Shown: in pieces, positions 52,938 to 62,148 of the stretch
Position numbering within the stretch: position 1 is the stretch's first letter
Layout of the letters: every line of letters begins with the position of its first letter
DNA from: Hyphomicrobiaceae bacterium
Lineage (GTDB): Bacteria > Pseudomonadota > Alphaproteobacteria > Rhizobiales > Devosiaceae
Direction of reading: 5' to 3'
Length of the DNA: 64,000 bases
Assembly (NCBI GenBank): GCA_020638065.1
Contig: JACKJG010000003.1
Location: forward strand, 62,001-126,000
The notes under the pieces: generated by a model
Databases searched by the model: none
Told to the model about the DNA's origin: nothing
Seen by the model: only the letters and a program-made list of their open reading frames with translations
Translations under genes and position numbers: made by a program

Positions 52938-54776
52938 ATGGCGAACAAGACCGGCACCTCGGGTAATGACACGATTAATGGCACAAACGGCCCTGACAAT
53001 TTGTCGGGTTTGGCCGGAAACGACACGATCTATGGCCGTGGCGGAAATGACTGGATTATCGGCGGCCCCGGCAACGACAAGCTTTTCGGCGAAGGGGGAA
53101 GCGATGTCATCGACGGCGTCGATTCCGGGGACAAAGTCGACGGCGGTACAGGTAGTGATACGGCTAACTTTGCCTCAACAATCGATAGCAGCCTGTTTTT
53201 GGACGCCAGCCTGGTCAATGTCGAGTTCATCAAGGTCTACCATACTCACCGCTTCGATTTCAGCGCCCAGACCGAAGACCTGAATATCATCGGCGACAAT
53301 TCTGCACAGACGATCCTGTCCGGCAGCGGCAATGACAGCATCAATTCAGGCGGGGGCGCAGACAATATCGACACCGGCGCGGGCAACGACACCATTTACG
53401 CAAGGGACGTGCAGAGCGTTGACGGAGGTAGCGGCAAGGATACTGCCATTTTCAGCTCGACCGTGAGCAGAAGCAACCTGTCCAATGCTGACCTTGTCCG
53501 CGTCGAGACCATCAAGGTCAGCGGCGCCCATCACTTCGATTTCGCTGCACAGTCCGAAAAGCTCACCATCGTTGCCGACAGTTCCGTCGATCTGGTCAAG
53601 GGGGGGAAGGGCGACGACACGATCCTGGGCTGGGACGTCAACCTGATCAACGGTTTCAGAGGAAAAGACAAGGTCATCTACAAGCACACGGTCAAGTCGG
53701 CAAACCTGCTGGACAACCATCTGGTCAATGTCGAGACCGTCTCGGTCAAGGGTTCGCACAAGTTCGATTTCAGCCACCAGACCGAAGATCTGACTATCCT
53801 GAGCAATGCCGCGGCGAAAAGAATTGTCGGCGGCCACGGCAACGACACCATATTCGCCAACGATACCGACGCGATCAACGGCAGGGACGATACGACAGGA
53901 GACCGGGCCATCTTCCGGTCCGACGTCAGCAGCTCGCAGCTCACCGACAACCGCCTCGTTAATGTCGAGCGGATCACCGTCAAGGGCGCCCACGAATTCG
54001 ATTTCAGTGTCCAGTCGGAAGGCTTGGAGTTCCTGACCACCAGTCTCGTCAAATCGGTGACGGGCGGCACCGGCAATGACGTGTTCATCGCCCGGGAAGA
54101 GAACAAGATCATCGGCGGCGGCGGCAATGACAAGGCCGTTTATTCCCACGATGTCACCAGCGGCGTGCTGGACGACAACCAGCTGCAGAACGTCAACAAG
54201 GTCTCGCTGAAAGGTGCACACAGTTTCGATTTCAGTGCGCAAACCGAAGCGCTCAAGATTCTTTCGGACACCGTCGCAAAGACCATTTCCGGCGGGCAGG
54301 TCGCGGACCATTTCGTGTTTATCGGCAGCTCTGCCTCCGGGGTCAGTACGATTGACAATTTCAGCGGCACGACGGGTGTCGGCGATATGATCGAAATCTC
54401 AACGACCGCTGCCAGCGGCACCGGGATCAATTCCGGCGGGTTTGCAAACGAGGTTGTGACGGATAACAGCGATGTTCTGGCCACCAACGGTTTCAATTTC
54501 GTGCAGGACAATGGCGGCCATCATGCCACCTCCCTGTCCACCACTGATGTCGCCGCGTTCCTCGCCAACGTCAACGGTGTGGGAACCTCTTCATTTCAGT
54601 ACTCCAACGCCGATAATGCCATTTATCTTGCCGTTACCGACGGGACCAATCTGGGCATCTTTCTGGCGCAAAGCGGCAATGCCGATCAGGTGATTGACGC
54701 CAACGAGCTGACCCTGATCGCACAATTGCAGAACGTGACGTTTATCAGTGGCGCCGATCTGTTCGGCTTCGTCTGA
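52938..54776 (+). CDS. RTX-type calcium-binding protein with five unusual repeat modules
   Basis: The 612-residue protein begins with three to four nonapeptide RTX turns (GNDTIYGRGGNDWIIGGPGNDKLFG) that bind Ca2+. It then has five modules of about 76-94 residues, each with LVNVExIxVKGAHxFDFSAQTExLxI followed by a GGxGNDTI-type turn; the FDF cores are at residues 106, 200, 276, 354 and 430. The last 150 residues have the DNFSGTTGVGDMIEI form seen at the C-terminus of serralysin-like exoproteins. There is no N-terminal signal peptide, as expected for type I secretion by a C-terminal signal. No secretion genes lie nearby. The role is unknown; a surface or matrix protein is inferred. Confidence 0.85.
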   Translation: MANKTGTSGNDTINGTNGPDNLSGLAGNDTIYGRGGNDWIIGGPGNDKLFGEGGSDVIDGVDSGDKVDGGTGSDTANFASTIDSSLFLDASLVNVEFIKVYHTHRFDFSAQTEDLNIIGDNSAQTILSGSGNDSINSGGGADNIDTGAGNDTIYARDVQSVDGGSGKDTAIFSSTVSRSNLSNADLVRVETIKVSGAHHFDFAAQSEKLTIVADSSVDLVKGGKGDDTILGWDVNLINGFRGKDKVIYKHTVKSANLLDNHLVNVETVSVKGSHKFDFSHQTEDLTILSNAAAKRIVGGHGNDTIFANDTDAINGRDDTTGDRAIFRSDVSSSQLTDNRLVNVERITVKGAHEFDFSVQSEGLEFLTTSLVKSVTGGTGNDVFIAREENKIIGGGGNDKAVYSHDVTSGVLDDNQLQNVNKVSLKGAHSFDFSAQTEALKILSDTVAKTISGGQVADHFVFIGSSASGVSTIDNFSGTTGVGDMIEISTTAASGTGINSGGFANEVVTDNSDVLATNGFNFVQDNGGHHATSLSTTDVAAFLANVNGVGTSSFQYSNADNAIYLAVTDGTNLGIFLAQSGNADQVIDANELTLIAQLQNVTFISGADLFGFV

Positions 54777-55102
54777 GCACCTCACCAAGTGTTGGCGGGT
54801 AGCGGCTTGGGAATGACCGGGCAGCGCCACATGAACGGCCAGGTTTGATCCTTGGTGCAGGACCGTCTGTGGTCCATCCAGATGATAGCTTCCGGGTTTC
54901 GGCATTGCACCCAGCCAATATCCGGAGTCTTTGCGGTTGACGCCCAGCACAGTCACAAACTGTCAGGTTTGGGCCGCGTTCCTCGACCCCCCGGTCCCTC
55001 CGGACATCTTTCTGTCTGGCACCCCTTTCCGATGGCGTGACCATGCCGCGATCTCTGCTATAGTCTTGACGCGGCGGTTCTGGATCGCCCCGGAAATTGT
55101 TT
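54777..55102. other. Intergenic region between the RTX and sigma factor genes
   Basis: I see no gene in this stretch. There is a small hairpin, GGACC-gtctgt-GGTCC (54860-54875), without a T-run. No clear terminator follows the RTX gene. Confidence 0.5.
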
Positions 55103-55127
55103 GAACCGAACGACGTGGATGCGCGTC
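55103..55127 (+). promoter_or_regulatory. Candidate ECF-type promoter of the sigma factor operon
   Basis: GAACC (55103-55107) and CGTC (55124-55127) are separated by 16 bases, the spacing and sequence type of many ECF sigma promoters (GAAC-N16-CGTC). It lies just before the sigma factor start, so autoregulation is likely. Confidence 0.45.
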
Positions 55128-55149
55128 AAACCGATACGGCCCGACGAAA

Positions 55150-55713
55150 ATGGAACCGGACGACAAGGACAACGAGCTACTCGCCCGGATTGCCGGAAAG
55201 GATCCCGGCGCGCTGCGCAGCCTCTATACGCTCTACAATGTTCGCATCTACCGCTTCCTGATCCGTCTGACCGGAAATGAGGCTCTGGCCGAGGAATGTG
55301 TGAACGAGACCTTTTTGAAGGTCTGGCTCAAGGCTCAGAGTTTCGGGGGGCAGTCATCGGTCTCGACCTGGCTGTTCACAATCGCGCGCAATGAAGCCAT
55401 CAGCCAGTTGCGCAAACGCCGTGAAGCCCCGCTCGATGAAGAAGCGGCGGCCCAGATAGAGGATGAAAGCGATACCCAGGAAATAGCGACCGCGAAAAAG
55501 GACAAGGGTGCCGTCATGCGTGAATGCATCGAAAAGCTCAGTCCAGCCCACCGCGAGATCATAGATCTCGTCTACTATCAGGAAATGTCGGTGGCAGAGG
55601 CGAGTGAGGTTATCGGGATCCCCGAAAACACCGTCAAGACGCGCATGTTTCACGCCCGCAAGCAATTGTCCGAACATTTCCGCCGCCATGGGATCGACAG
55701 AGGTTGGCCATGA
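55150..55713 (+). CDS. ECF-type RNA polymerase sigma factor
   Basis: The 187-residue protein has sigma region 2 (LYTLYNVRIYRFLIRLTGNEALAEECVNETFLKVWLKAQSFGGQSSVSTWLFTIARNEAISQLRKRR) and region 4 (CIEKLSPAHREIIDLVYYQEMSVAEASEVIGIPENTVKTRMFHARKQL). It directs transcription of a stress or envelope regulon. Its stop overlaps the anti-sigma factor start (ATGA). The downstream subtilase is co-transcribed and is a probable target. The activating signal is unknown. Confidence 0.92.
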   Translation: MEPDDKDNELLARIAGKDPGALRSLYTLYNVRIYRFLIRLTGNEALAEECVNETFLKVWLKAQSFGGQSSVSTWLFTIARNEAISQLRKRREAPLDEEAAAQIEDESDTQEIATAKKDKGAVMRECIEKLSPAHREIIDLVYYQEMSVAEASEVIGIPENTVKTRMFHARKQLSEHFRRHGIDRGWP

Positions 55714-56372
55714 CCGACAATGTAGACCAAATCGACGACGACCTTCCCGATGACGCCGAGCTGCTGCTGCCCTGGTATGTGAGCGGCAGGATTTCCGACA
55801 ATGACCGTGAAAAGGTGGATGCCTGGCTGAATGAAAACCCCGACGCCAGAAATCACCTCAGCCGCGCCAGCGAGGAAATGGAGCTCACTTTTGCGGACGC
55901 CGAGCAATTGGGACGCCCGTCGCGTCAGAGCTTTGATGAATTGATGGCCCGCATCGAGCCGCAACCCAATGTCGTGTCGAGCGCCAGGGGCTGGATCGAC
56001 CGGCTTTGGAACAGCTTATCGCCCCGCTATGCCCTGGCGGGAGCGGCGGCCCTCTTCATGCTGGTTCTGGGGCAGGGGGCCGTTATCGGCCTTCTGACCA
56101 GCAATCCAGCCGGACCCTCCTATGAAGTCGCCGGCGCCCAGAATCCACTCGGACCGCAACGCATGGCGCTGGTGAGCTTTGTGCCTGGAACGGCACTGGC
56201 CGATATCACCGAGGCGCTGGATCAACTGGATTTGCGCATTGTCGATGGGCCGGCCCCCGGCGGTATTTACACGATTGCCGCCTCCGATGATGAAGATGGC
56301 GCCGCGGCATTGAAGGCATTGTCCGAAGAATCCGGGCTCGTCGCATTCTATTCGGACACAAACCCGCAATGA
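55710..56372 (+). CDS. Membrane-bound anti-sigma factor
   Basis: The 220-residue protein has a cytoplasmic N-terminus with an anti-sigma-like helical region (DDAELLLPWYVSGRISDNDREKVDAWLNENPDARNHL), a membrane segment at about residues 107-131, and a periplasmic domain (residues 132-220) that may sense the signal. The region resembles the ZAS domain but contains no Cys or HxxxCxxC, so it would bind the sigma factor without zinc. The start overlaps the sigma stop and the stop overlaps the subtilase start. Confidence 0.82.
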   Translation: MTDNVDQIDDDLPDDAELLLPWYVSGRISDNDREKVDAWLNENPDARNHLSRASEEMELTFADAEQLGRPSRQSFDELMARIEPQPNVVSSARGWIDRLWNSLSPRYALAGAAALFMLVLGQGAVIGLLTSNPAGPSYEVAGAQNPLGPQRMALVSFVPGTALADITEALDQLDLRIVDGPAPGGIYTIAASDDEDGAAALKALSEESGLVAFYSDTNPQ

Positions 56373-57883
56373 GGCACCTCTCACCGTTGATTGGCGGCCT
56401 GATAATCCTGGCGATGCTCGGATCGCCGGTCATGGCGCAGCGCAACCAGCAGACAAACACACCGGTATCGCCATTGACGATCATCGGACCCATCGTGACC
56501 AATCAGATCATTCAGGGCATTCAACAGTCCCAGCCCACGCAACCGACCAACGCCACACGTCCAACCACGAACACGCAGACGACAAACAACAATCAGACGA
56601 CAACACCACCGGCGAACACCCAGACCACGCGCCCGCAACCTGCGCCACAAACCCAGACGCGTCCGCAGCCGGTCCGGCAGATTGTCTATCGCGAAGTCCC
56701 GTTGCCGATCCCGCGGCCCGAATTGCGCGAAGTGCCTTATCCGGTGGCGCGTCCGATGCTGACCCTGGGGCGCGCGGCGATCGTCGACGCGCCCTATGAG
56801 GCCCAAGTGATCGTGGTCATGGTCGAGCGCAACGAAGCCGGCAACACGATCCGCGCAATCATGGCCGATTTCGGCTTCGAATATCTCACGGCCACGCCGC
56901 TTGACCTGCTCGGCGTCAGCCTCGCCAAGTTTCGCCTGCCCGAGGGCATGGACCCCGAACAGGCGACGATCCTTCTCGCTGGTGATCCGCGTGCTCTCTC
57001 CGTCCAGCCCAACTACCTTTACGAGGTCGCGCAAAGCCAAAGTGCCGACATGATGCGCAATCTGCAATATGCGCCGCAAAAACTCGATCTTGCCCAGGCC
57101 CATGTCTTTTCGACCGGCGAAGGCATCAAGATCGGCCTGATCGATACCGCTGTCGATCCGGCCCAACCCGAGCTCAGCGACGCCATTCTCGACCGGCTCG
57201 ACGTCTTGGGCGGCGACCCGCTGTCGCGCGATCACGGCACAGCCATGGGCGGCCTGATTACGGCCCACAGCATGCTCGATGGTGTCGCACCCGATGTGGA
57301 ACTGGTCTCGGTGCGCGCCTTCGACGAGGACCAGACCGGGAAAGTCTCATCCAGCAGCTTTGCCCTGGCCGAAGCCATCGACAAGGCGATCGGCGAGGGG
57401 GTGGACCTGCTCAATTTCAGCTTCGCCGGCCCGCGCGACCCTCTGGTTCTCAAGGTCGTCGATCGGCTTGAAGAACTCGATCTGCCGATCATCGCCGCTG
57501 CGGGCAATAACGGACCCGATGCGCCGCCGGTCTATCCCGCTGCCCATCGTCACGCGGTGGCCGTGACCGCCACCAACAACAAGGATGAGGCTTTCGCCGG
57601 CGCCAATCTCGGCATGTATGTCGAAATTGCCGCGCCGGGTGTCGATATCCTTTCGCCTGCGCCCGGCGACCGCTACCGGCTCGAAACCGGCACCTCCGTC
57701 GCAACCGCGCATGTCACCGGAATTGCCGCGCTGGTTCTCGCCATCAATCCTCAGCTGACCAGCGCCGAACTGCGCGCCATTCTCCTCGAGGCGAGCAGGG
57801 ATCTCGGCGCGCCCGGCCGCGATGAGGTCTATGGCGCCGGCCTGATCGATGCGGCCAGGGCCGTGGAACTCGCGGCTTCATGA
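56369..57883 (+). CDS. Exported subtilisin-family (S8) serine protease
   Basis: The 504-residue protein has a signal peptide (GGLIILAMLGSPVMAQ), a Gln/Thr/Pro-rich linker (about residues 30-110), an N-terminal propeptide-like domain, and an S8 catalytic domain. The triad is visible: Asp259 in GLIDTAVD, His289 in RDHGTAMGG, and Ser443 in TGTSVATAHVTG; the oxyanion Asn is in AAAGNNGPD. The start overlaps the anti-sigma stop by four bases. Together with the sigma/anti-sigma pair it looks like an envelope-stress protease module seen in other Alphaproteobacteria. Confidence 0.9.
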   Translation: MRHLSPLIGGLIILAMLGSPVMAQRNQQTNTPVSPLTIIGPIVTNQIIQGIQQSQPTQPTNATRPTTNTQTTNNNQTTTPPANTQTTRPQPAPQTQTRPQPVRQIVYREVPLPIPRPELREVPYPVARPMLTLGRAAIVDAPYEAQVIVVMVERNEAGNTIRAIMADFGFEYLTATPLDLLGVSLAKFRLPEGMDPEQATILLAGDPRALSVQPNYLYEVAQSQSADMMRNLQYAPQKLDLAQAHVFSTGEGIKIGLIDTAVDPAQPELSDAILDRLDVLGGDPLSRDHGTAMGGLITAHSMLDGVAPDVELVSVRAFDEDQTGKVSSSSFALAEAIDKAIGEGVDLLNFSFAGPRDPLVLKVVDRLEELDLPIIAAAGNNGPDAPPVYPAAHRHAVAVTATNNKDEAFAGANLGMYVEIAAPGVDILSPAPGDRYRLETGTSVATAHVTGIAALVLAINPQLTSAELRAILLEASRDLGAPGRDEVYGAGLIDAARAVELAAS

Positions 57884-58066
57884 GGCCAGAGCAGCGCGCG
57901 AAAGAGTGGGAACTTTTCCGCGACAAGCGCGAAATCCGGAGAACCGGGTGTTACCCATTGGCATCAGTCGCCATCAGACTGCGACAGGCTGACGCATTTC
58001 GCTTGATATGAATTCCGGACGCGGATATCAGCCCCCCACCTTCAACACCAACAGGGAGTGCGCAAC

Positions 58067-58174
58067 ATGGTCGCTTGTCATCACCATCACATTGCTGTGT
58101 CGGTTGCCGCTTCGTTTGAAGGGCATTTGGGACGGTCGCATTTTTGGGGCACCAGCCTCTCCGTCCTCGCCTGA
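58067..58174 (+). CDS. Candidate His-rich leader peptide (his attenuator)
   Basis: A good RBS (agggag, 8 bases upstream) precedes an ATG opening a 35-codon frame that begins M-V-A-C-H-H-H-H-I-A-V and contains six His codons in all. The frame ends in a TGA that lies within a CTGACG/CGTCAG hairpin. It is the first translated signal upstream of hisS-hisZ-hisG, with one small gene between. Histidine operon leader peptides carry runs of His codons that stall ribosomes when His-tRNA is low. No T-run terminator is evident, so the mechanism is uncertain. Confidence 0.55.
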   Translation: MVACHHHHIAVSVAASFEGHLGRSHFWGTSLSVLA

Positions 58175-58193
58175 CGACTAGCGTCAGCGTCCC
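58129..58193 (+). promoter_or_regulatory. Mutually exclusive hairpins at the end of the His leader
   Basis: GGGACGG (58129-58135) can pair with CCGTCC (58161-58166) or with CGTCCC (58188-58193), but not both. A separate perfect hairpin, CTGACG-actag-CGTCAG (58171-58187), covers the leader stop codon. Alternative pairings of this kind are the basis of attenuation. The energy of each fold was not computed. Confidence 0.4.
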
Positions 58194-58319
58194 GCCAGTT
58201 CGCCCGGCAACCCAACCAGCACCAAACATCAACTGAACCAGCGCGTTTGCGCGTCTGAACGGGTTTGCGGCCATCCGCTTTGCCCCTTCCGGCCGCCAGC
58301 GCGGCAAAGGAGGGGCATC

Positions 58320-58529
58320 ATGCCCGCTGCAACAATGACTCGTGAGAACTTTTTCGTGTCCAGACCGCTGGACAATCACCGCGTGAAATCCGCATGGTTT
58401 CCCGACTTGCTCAAACTGTTTCGCCTCCATCGGCGACCGCGTGCGGACCGGCCGAACGATCATCTGCGCAAGGATATCGGCCTCGAGCCGGTGCGGGAGC
58501 CGAAGCTGTGGCAGTCCTATATGCGCTAA
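58320..58529 (+). CDS. Small DUF1127-like protein
   Basis: The 69-residue protein has a perfect RBS (AAAGGAGG, 6 bases upstream) and ends with DHLRKDIGLEPVREPKLWQSYMR, close to the LxRDIGL signature of DUF1127 proteins, small Arg-rich proteins that in Alphaproteobacteria bind RNA and affect phosphate, carbon and stress responses. The N-terminal part lacks an obvious domain. It lies between the His-rich leader and hisS. Confidence 0.65.
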   Translation: MPAATMTRENFFVSRPLDNHRVKSAWFPDLLKLFRLHRRPRADRPNDHLRKDIGLEPVREPKLWQSYMR

Positions 58530-58672
58530 TCCCGGCTCAGCCGGAAACCGCAACGAAAAGGGCCGGGAGCCCCGCTCCCGCGCCCGTCCGCCGCGCCTTG
58601 CCCATCTCCGACCAATCGATTAGGTAGGCGCCAAAGATCAAGAGCAATAAAACCCTTTCAGGACCGCACCAA

Positions 58673-60241
58673 ATGGCCAAAGCCAACAAGCGCGTTGCCG
58701 CCCGCCTGCCGCGCGGGTTCGAAGACCGCTACGCCGCCGACATCGCCGCCACCGACAAGATGATCGCGACCATCCGCGAGGTCTATGAGCGCTATGGGTT
58801 CGATCCGGTCGAAACCCCGTTTTTCGAATATACCGAGGCGCTCGGCAAGTTCCTGCCCGACGAGGACCGGCCCAACCAGGGGGTCTTCTCGCTGCAGGAC
58901 GACGACGAACAATGGATGAGCCTCAGATATGACCTGACGGCGCCGCTCGCCCGCCATTTCTCCGAAATCTATCAGGACGCCGCCAAGCCCTATCGCACCT
59001 ACCGGCTCGGCTTTGTCTTCCGCAACGAAAAACCTGGCCCCGGCCGCTTCCGCCAGTTCATGCAGTTCGATGCCGACACGGTCGGCGCTGCCGGCCCCGA
59101 AGCCGATGCCGAAATGTGCATGATGATGGCCGACACGATGGATGCGCTCGGGCTGGAGGGAAAATATGTCGTCCGCGTCAACAACCGCAAGGTCTTGGAT
59201 GGCGTTCTCGAAGCGGCGGGCGTGACGGATGAGGGCCAGAAGCTCACCGTCCTTCGCGCCATCGACAAACTGGACAAGGTTGGCATCGAGGGCGTGAAGC
59301 TGCTACTCGGCGAGGGCCGCAAGGATGAGAGTGGCGACTTCACGAAGGGAGCAGGACTGAGCGAAACTTCCCAAGAAAACATATTGCGCTTGGTCGACTG
59401 GGATCGAGTGGTTCACGTCAGAAAACAAACTGACAGTGAATTTGTGATCAGCAGCGTTGAGGTTGCAGATGACCCAGAGGGTGCCGCTCCTCGCACCAAT
59501 TCCGAACAATTGTCGCTCGTTCGTCTAGCGTGGGGCTACAACAAGTTATGCGTAGCAGGAGCGGACGAGCTTGATTTGATGAACAACCTGTTTGCGTCTG
59601 CAGGTTACGATGAGAACCGCATCCGCATCGACCCGTCCGTCGTTCGTGGCCTCGAATACTACACCGGACCCGTCTTCGAGATCGAACTGACCTTCCCGGT
59701 CACCAATGAAAAGGGCCAGGAAGTCGTCTTCGGCTCCGTCGGTGGTGGCGGGCGCTATGACGGTCTTGTCTCGCGCTTCCGGCCCGAGGCGACGCCGGCC
59801 ACCGGATTCTCCATCGGCGTGTCGCGCCTCGCGACCGCGCTCAAGCTCACCGGCAATCTCGGCACCCAGGAAACCTGTGGTCCGGTGGTCGTGCTGGTCA
59901 TGGACAGGGATCAGGTCGCCGGCTACCAGAAAATGGTCTCCGACCTCCGCAAGGAAGGCGTCCGTGCCGAACTCTTTCTCGGCTCGACCAAGAATTTCGG
60001 CAAGCAGGTCGCCTATGCCGACAAGCGCAATAGCCCGTGCGTCATCATCGAGGGGAGCGACGAACGCGTGCGCGGCGTGGTCCAGATCAAGGATCTGATC
60101 GAGGGCAAGAAGGCCGCCGAAGCGATCAAGGACAATGCCGAGTGGAAGTCCGAACGACCCGGCCAGTTTGAAGTGAACCGCGCCGACCTTGTGGACGAGG
60201 TCAAGAAGCTCCTCGCCACCTACGGCATCGGAAAGAGCTGA
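58673..60241 (+). CDS. hisS: Histidyl-tRNA synthetase
   Basis: The 522-residue class II synthetase has the alphaproteobacterial form: [47 protein letters not shown], motif 2 ([29 protein letters not shown]), motif 3 ([27 protein letters not shown]) and a C-terminal anticodon domain. It is longer than the 424-residue E. coli enzyme. Bases 59341-59580 are about 52% GC against 60-73% around them, with different codon use, which suggests a recombined segment in the insertion domain. This enzyme must recognise the A73 tRNA-His also encoded in the window. Confidence 0.95.
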   Translation: MAKANKRVAARLPRGFEDRYAADIAATDKMIATIREVYERYGFDPVETPFFEYTEALGKFLPDEDRPNQGVFSLQDDDEQWMSLRYDLTAPLARHFSEIYQDAAKPYRTYRLGFVFRNEKPGPGRFRQFMQFDADTVGAAGPEADAEMCMMMADTMDALGLEGKYVVRVNNRKVLDGVLEAAGVTDEGQKLTVLRAIDKLDKVGIEGVKLLLGEGRKDESGDFTKGAGLSETSQENILRLVDWDRVVHVRKQTDSEFVISSVEVADDPEGAAPRTNSEQLSLVRLAWGYNKLCVAGADELDLMNNLFASAGYDENRIRIDPSVVRGLEYYTGPVFEIELTFPVTNEKGQEVVFGSVGGGGRYDGLVSRFRPEATPATGFSIGVSRLATALKLTGNLGTQETCGPVVVLVMDRDQVAGYQKMVSDLRKEGVRAELFLGSTKNFGKQVAYADKRNSPCVIIEGSDERVRGVVQIKDLIEGKKAAEAIKDNAEWKSERPGQFEVNRADLVDEVKKLLATYGIGKS

Positions 60242-60244
60242 CCG

Positions 60245-61327
60245 ATGCCGACCGTCGCCGACATTGCCAGAAAGCTCGGCGCGGTGCTCGACACCTATGT
60301 GCCCGAACGCACCGAGCCGGACCTGCTGGTTCCGGCCAACGATTATTTCGAGCTGGCCGGTGAGGAATTCGGGCGGCGGCTGATGTTGACCACCGGCGTT
60401 GACGGCCACAATTATTGTCTGAGGCCGGACTTCACGCTCCCCGTCGCGCAAGGCTTTTTGCGCAATGGTTCCGGCGGCGCGGCGTCTTTCGGCTATTGGG
60501 GCAAGGTCTTCCGCCAGCGCAGCGACGGCCCCGCCGAATTCACCCAGATGGGACTCGAACTGCTCGGCCATGCCGATGCAGACGACGCACTCGACAAGGT
60601 GTTGCGTTTCGTTGTCGACAGCCTTGAGGCTGCCGAATTGACCGATCTGACGCTGACTTTCGGTTCCGTTGCCCTGTTCGAAGCGCTGCTGCGCGGCGCC
60701 GACATTCCAGAGGTTTGGGTCCCGCGCCTCCGCCATCGTTTTGGTAATCCCGTTGCGCTCGATGCCTTGCTGCTGCGGCTCGGTAGCGCGCCTGCGCCAC
60801 AGGAGGCCGGGGCCATCCCGGACCGCACACAACTGATCGCCGAAATCACCGAGCAGATGCTCACGGATGGACTAAGCCTGACCGAAGGCCGCACGCCGGC
60901 CGAGATCGCGGACCGGTTCATCGAAAAGCGCGAACTCGAAGCGGCCCGCGTACCCCACGACACACTGGGTTTGCTCAAGGCGTTCCTGTCCATCTCGGGC
61001 GGATTTGAGCATGCCGTGGCCGAGGCGGCGCGTTTGTGCGCGGAGCACGATATTGACGTCGCCGCACCAATCGACACGCTCAGACGCCATGCCGCGCGCC
61101 TCACGGACTTTGCGCCCAACATCGCTTTGAGTTTCGCCGCCGGTTTTGCCCCGCGCCTGCACTACTATACCGGTCTGGTGTTTGAGGTGCGGGGTCAGGG
61201 CACGGACGTGCTCGCCTCCGGGGGTCAATACGACCGGCTTTTAAGCGCGCTTGGCGCCGATCGGGAGATCCCGGCATCCGGCGCCGCGATCTGGGTCGAA
61301 CGGATCGGGGAGGCGGCGAATGTCTGA
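60245..61327 (+). CDS. hisZ: ATP phosphoribosyltransferase regulatory subunit HisZ
   Basis: The 360-residue protein is a HisRS paralogue without tRNA-charging function: DTYVPERTEPDLLVPANDYFELAGEEFGRRLMLTTGVDGHNYCLRPDFTLPVAQGFL, YWGKVFRQRSDGPAEFTQMGLELLG and ALSFAAGFAPRLHYYTGLVFEVRG...LASGGQYDRLL. It pairs with the short HisG to give feedback inhibition by histidine. It starts 3 bases after hisS and overlaps hisG by eight bases. Confidence 0.93.
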   Translation: MPTVADIARKLGAVLDTYVPERTEPDLLVPANDYFELAGEEFGRRLMLTTGVDGHNYCLRPDFTLPVAQGFLRNGSGGAASFGYWGKVFRQRSDGPAEFTQMGLELLGHADADDALDKVLRFVVDSLEAAELTDLTLTFGSVALFEALLRGADIPEVWVPRLRHRFGNPVALDALLLRLGSAPAPQEAGAIPDRTQLIAEITEQMLTDGLSLTEGRTPAEIADRFIEKRELEAARVPHDTLGLLKAFLSISGGFEHAVAEAARLCAEHDIDVAAPIDTLRRHAARLTDFAPNIALSFAAGFAPRLHYYTGLVFEVRGQGTDVLASGGQYDRLLSALGADREIPASGAAIWVERIGEAANV

Positions 61328-62036
61328 ACTCGTGCTTGCCGTTCCCTCCAAGGGCCGTCTCGAAGAGCAGGCTCGCGCGGTCTTCGAAAAAGCCGGGCTT
61401 ATGATCACCCGGCCGGGTGGCGCGCGCGCCTATCAGGGTGAATTGCGCGGCCTCGATGGCGTGACGGTGCGCTTTCTGTCCGCTGGCGAAATTGCCCGCG
61501 AACTGACACGCGGTAACCTGCATGTCGGCGTGACCGGCGCCGACCTCATCCACGAAGTCTCCGAAGCTGCCCCGAACCAGGTCATTTTCGCCAAGCCGCT
61601 GGGTTTTGGCGAGGCCGACGTTGTCATCGCCGTGCCCGACGCCTGGCGTGACGTGACGCATATGGATGACCTCAGCGATGTCGGCGCCGATTTCGGAGCC
61701 CACAAGACGCGGTGGCTGCGGGTTGCGACCAAATATGTCAATCTCACGCGCGCCTTTTTTTCCCGCCATGGCATCGCCGAATACCGTATCGTCGAAAGCC
61801 TCGGCGCCACCGAAGCGGCGCCCGCCAATGGCTCGGCCGATCTCATCGTCGATATCACCACGACCGGCAACACGCTGAAGGCCAATGGCCTGCGGGTGCT
61901 TGAAGACGGGCTGATCCTGAAAAGCCAGGCCAACCTCATCGTCTCGCGCAAGGCCGCCTGGTCGCCCGCCGCGCGCCAGAGCATGAACGCACTGCTACAA
62001 GCCTTCGGTGTGGCGCACTTCGACTTGACCGCCTGA
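61320..62036 (+). CDS. hisG: ATP phosphoribosyltransferase, short form (HisG-S)
   Basis: The 238-residue enzyme lacks the C-terminal regulatory domain of long HisG: LVLAVPSKGRLEEQARAVFEKAGL at the start, LHVGVTGADLIHEV, and the PRPP-binding loop IVDITTTGNTLKANGLRVLEDG. It performs the first step of histidine biosynthesis and depends on HisZ, which is encoded just upstream with an overlap. An RBS (ggggaggcgg) precedes the ATG. Confidence 0.95.
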   Translation: MSELVLAVPSKGRLEEQARAVFEKAGLMITRPGGARAYQGELRGLDGVTVRFLSAGEIARELTRGNLHVGVTGADLIHEVSEAAPNQVIFAKPLGFGEADVVIAVPDAWRDVTHMDDLSDVGADFGAHKTRWLRVATKYVNLTRAFFSRHGIAEYRIVESLGATEAAPANGSADLIVDITTTGNTLKANGLRVLEDGLILKSQANLIVSRKAAWSPAARQSMNALLQAFGVAHFDLTA

Positions 62037-62148
62037 TCTTTTAAAGGTCCCGGCTCTGGGGTCGATCCTGAAAATCCATTCGACCCGCGTTAACCTGCGC
62101 CATGCTAAAAGGGCCACCGAATGGATTCGCGTGGGAAATTCGGGCCAA

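Noticed and set aside
58171..58187. Hairpin at the leader stop as a Rho-independent terminator
   Set aside because: No T-run follows, so it was kept only as a part of a possible attenuation structure.
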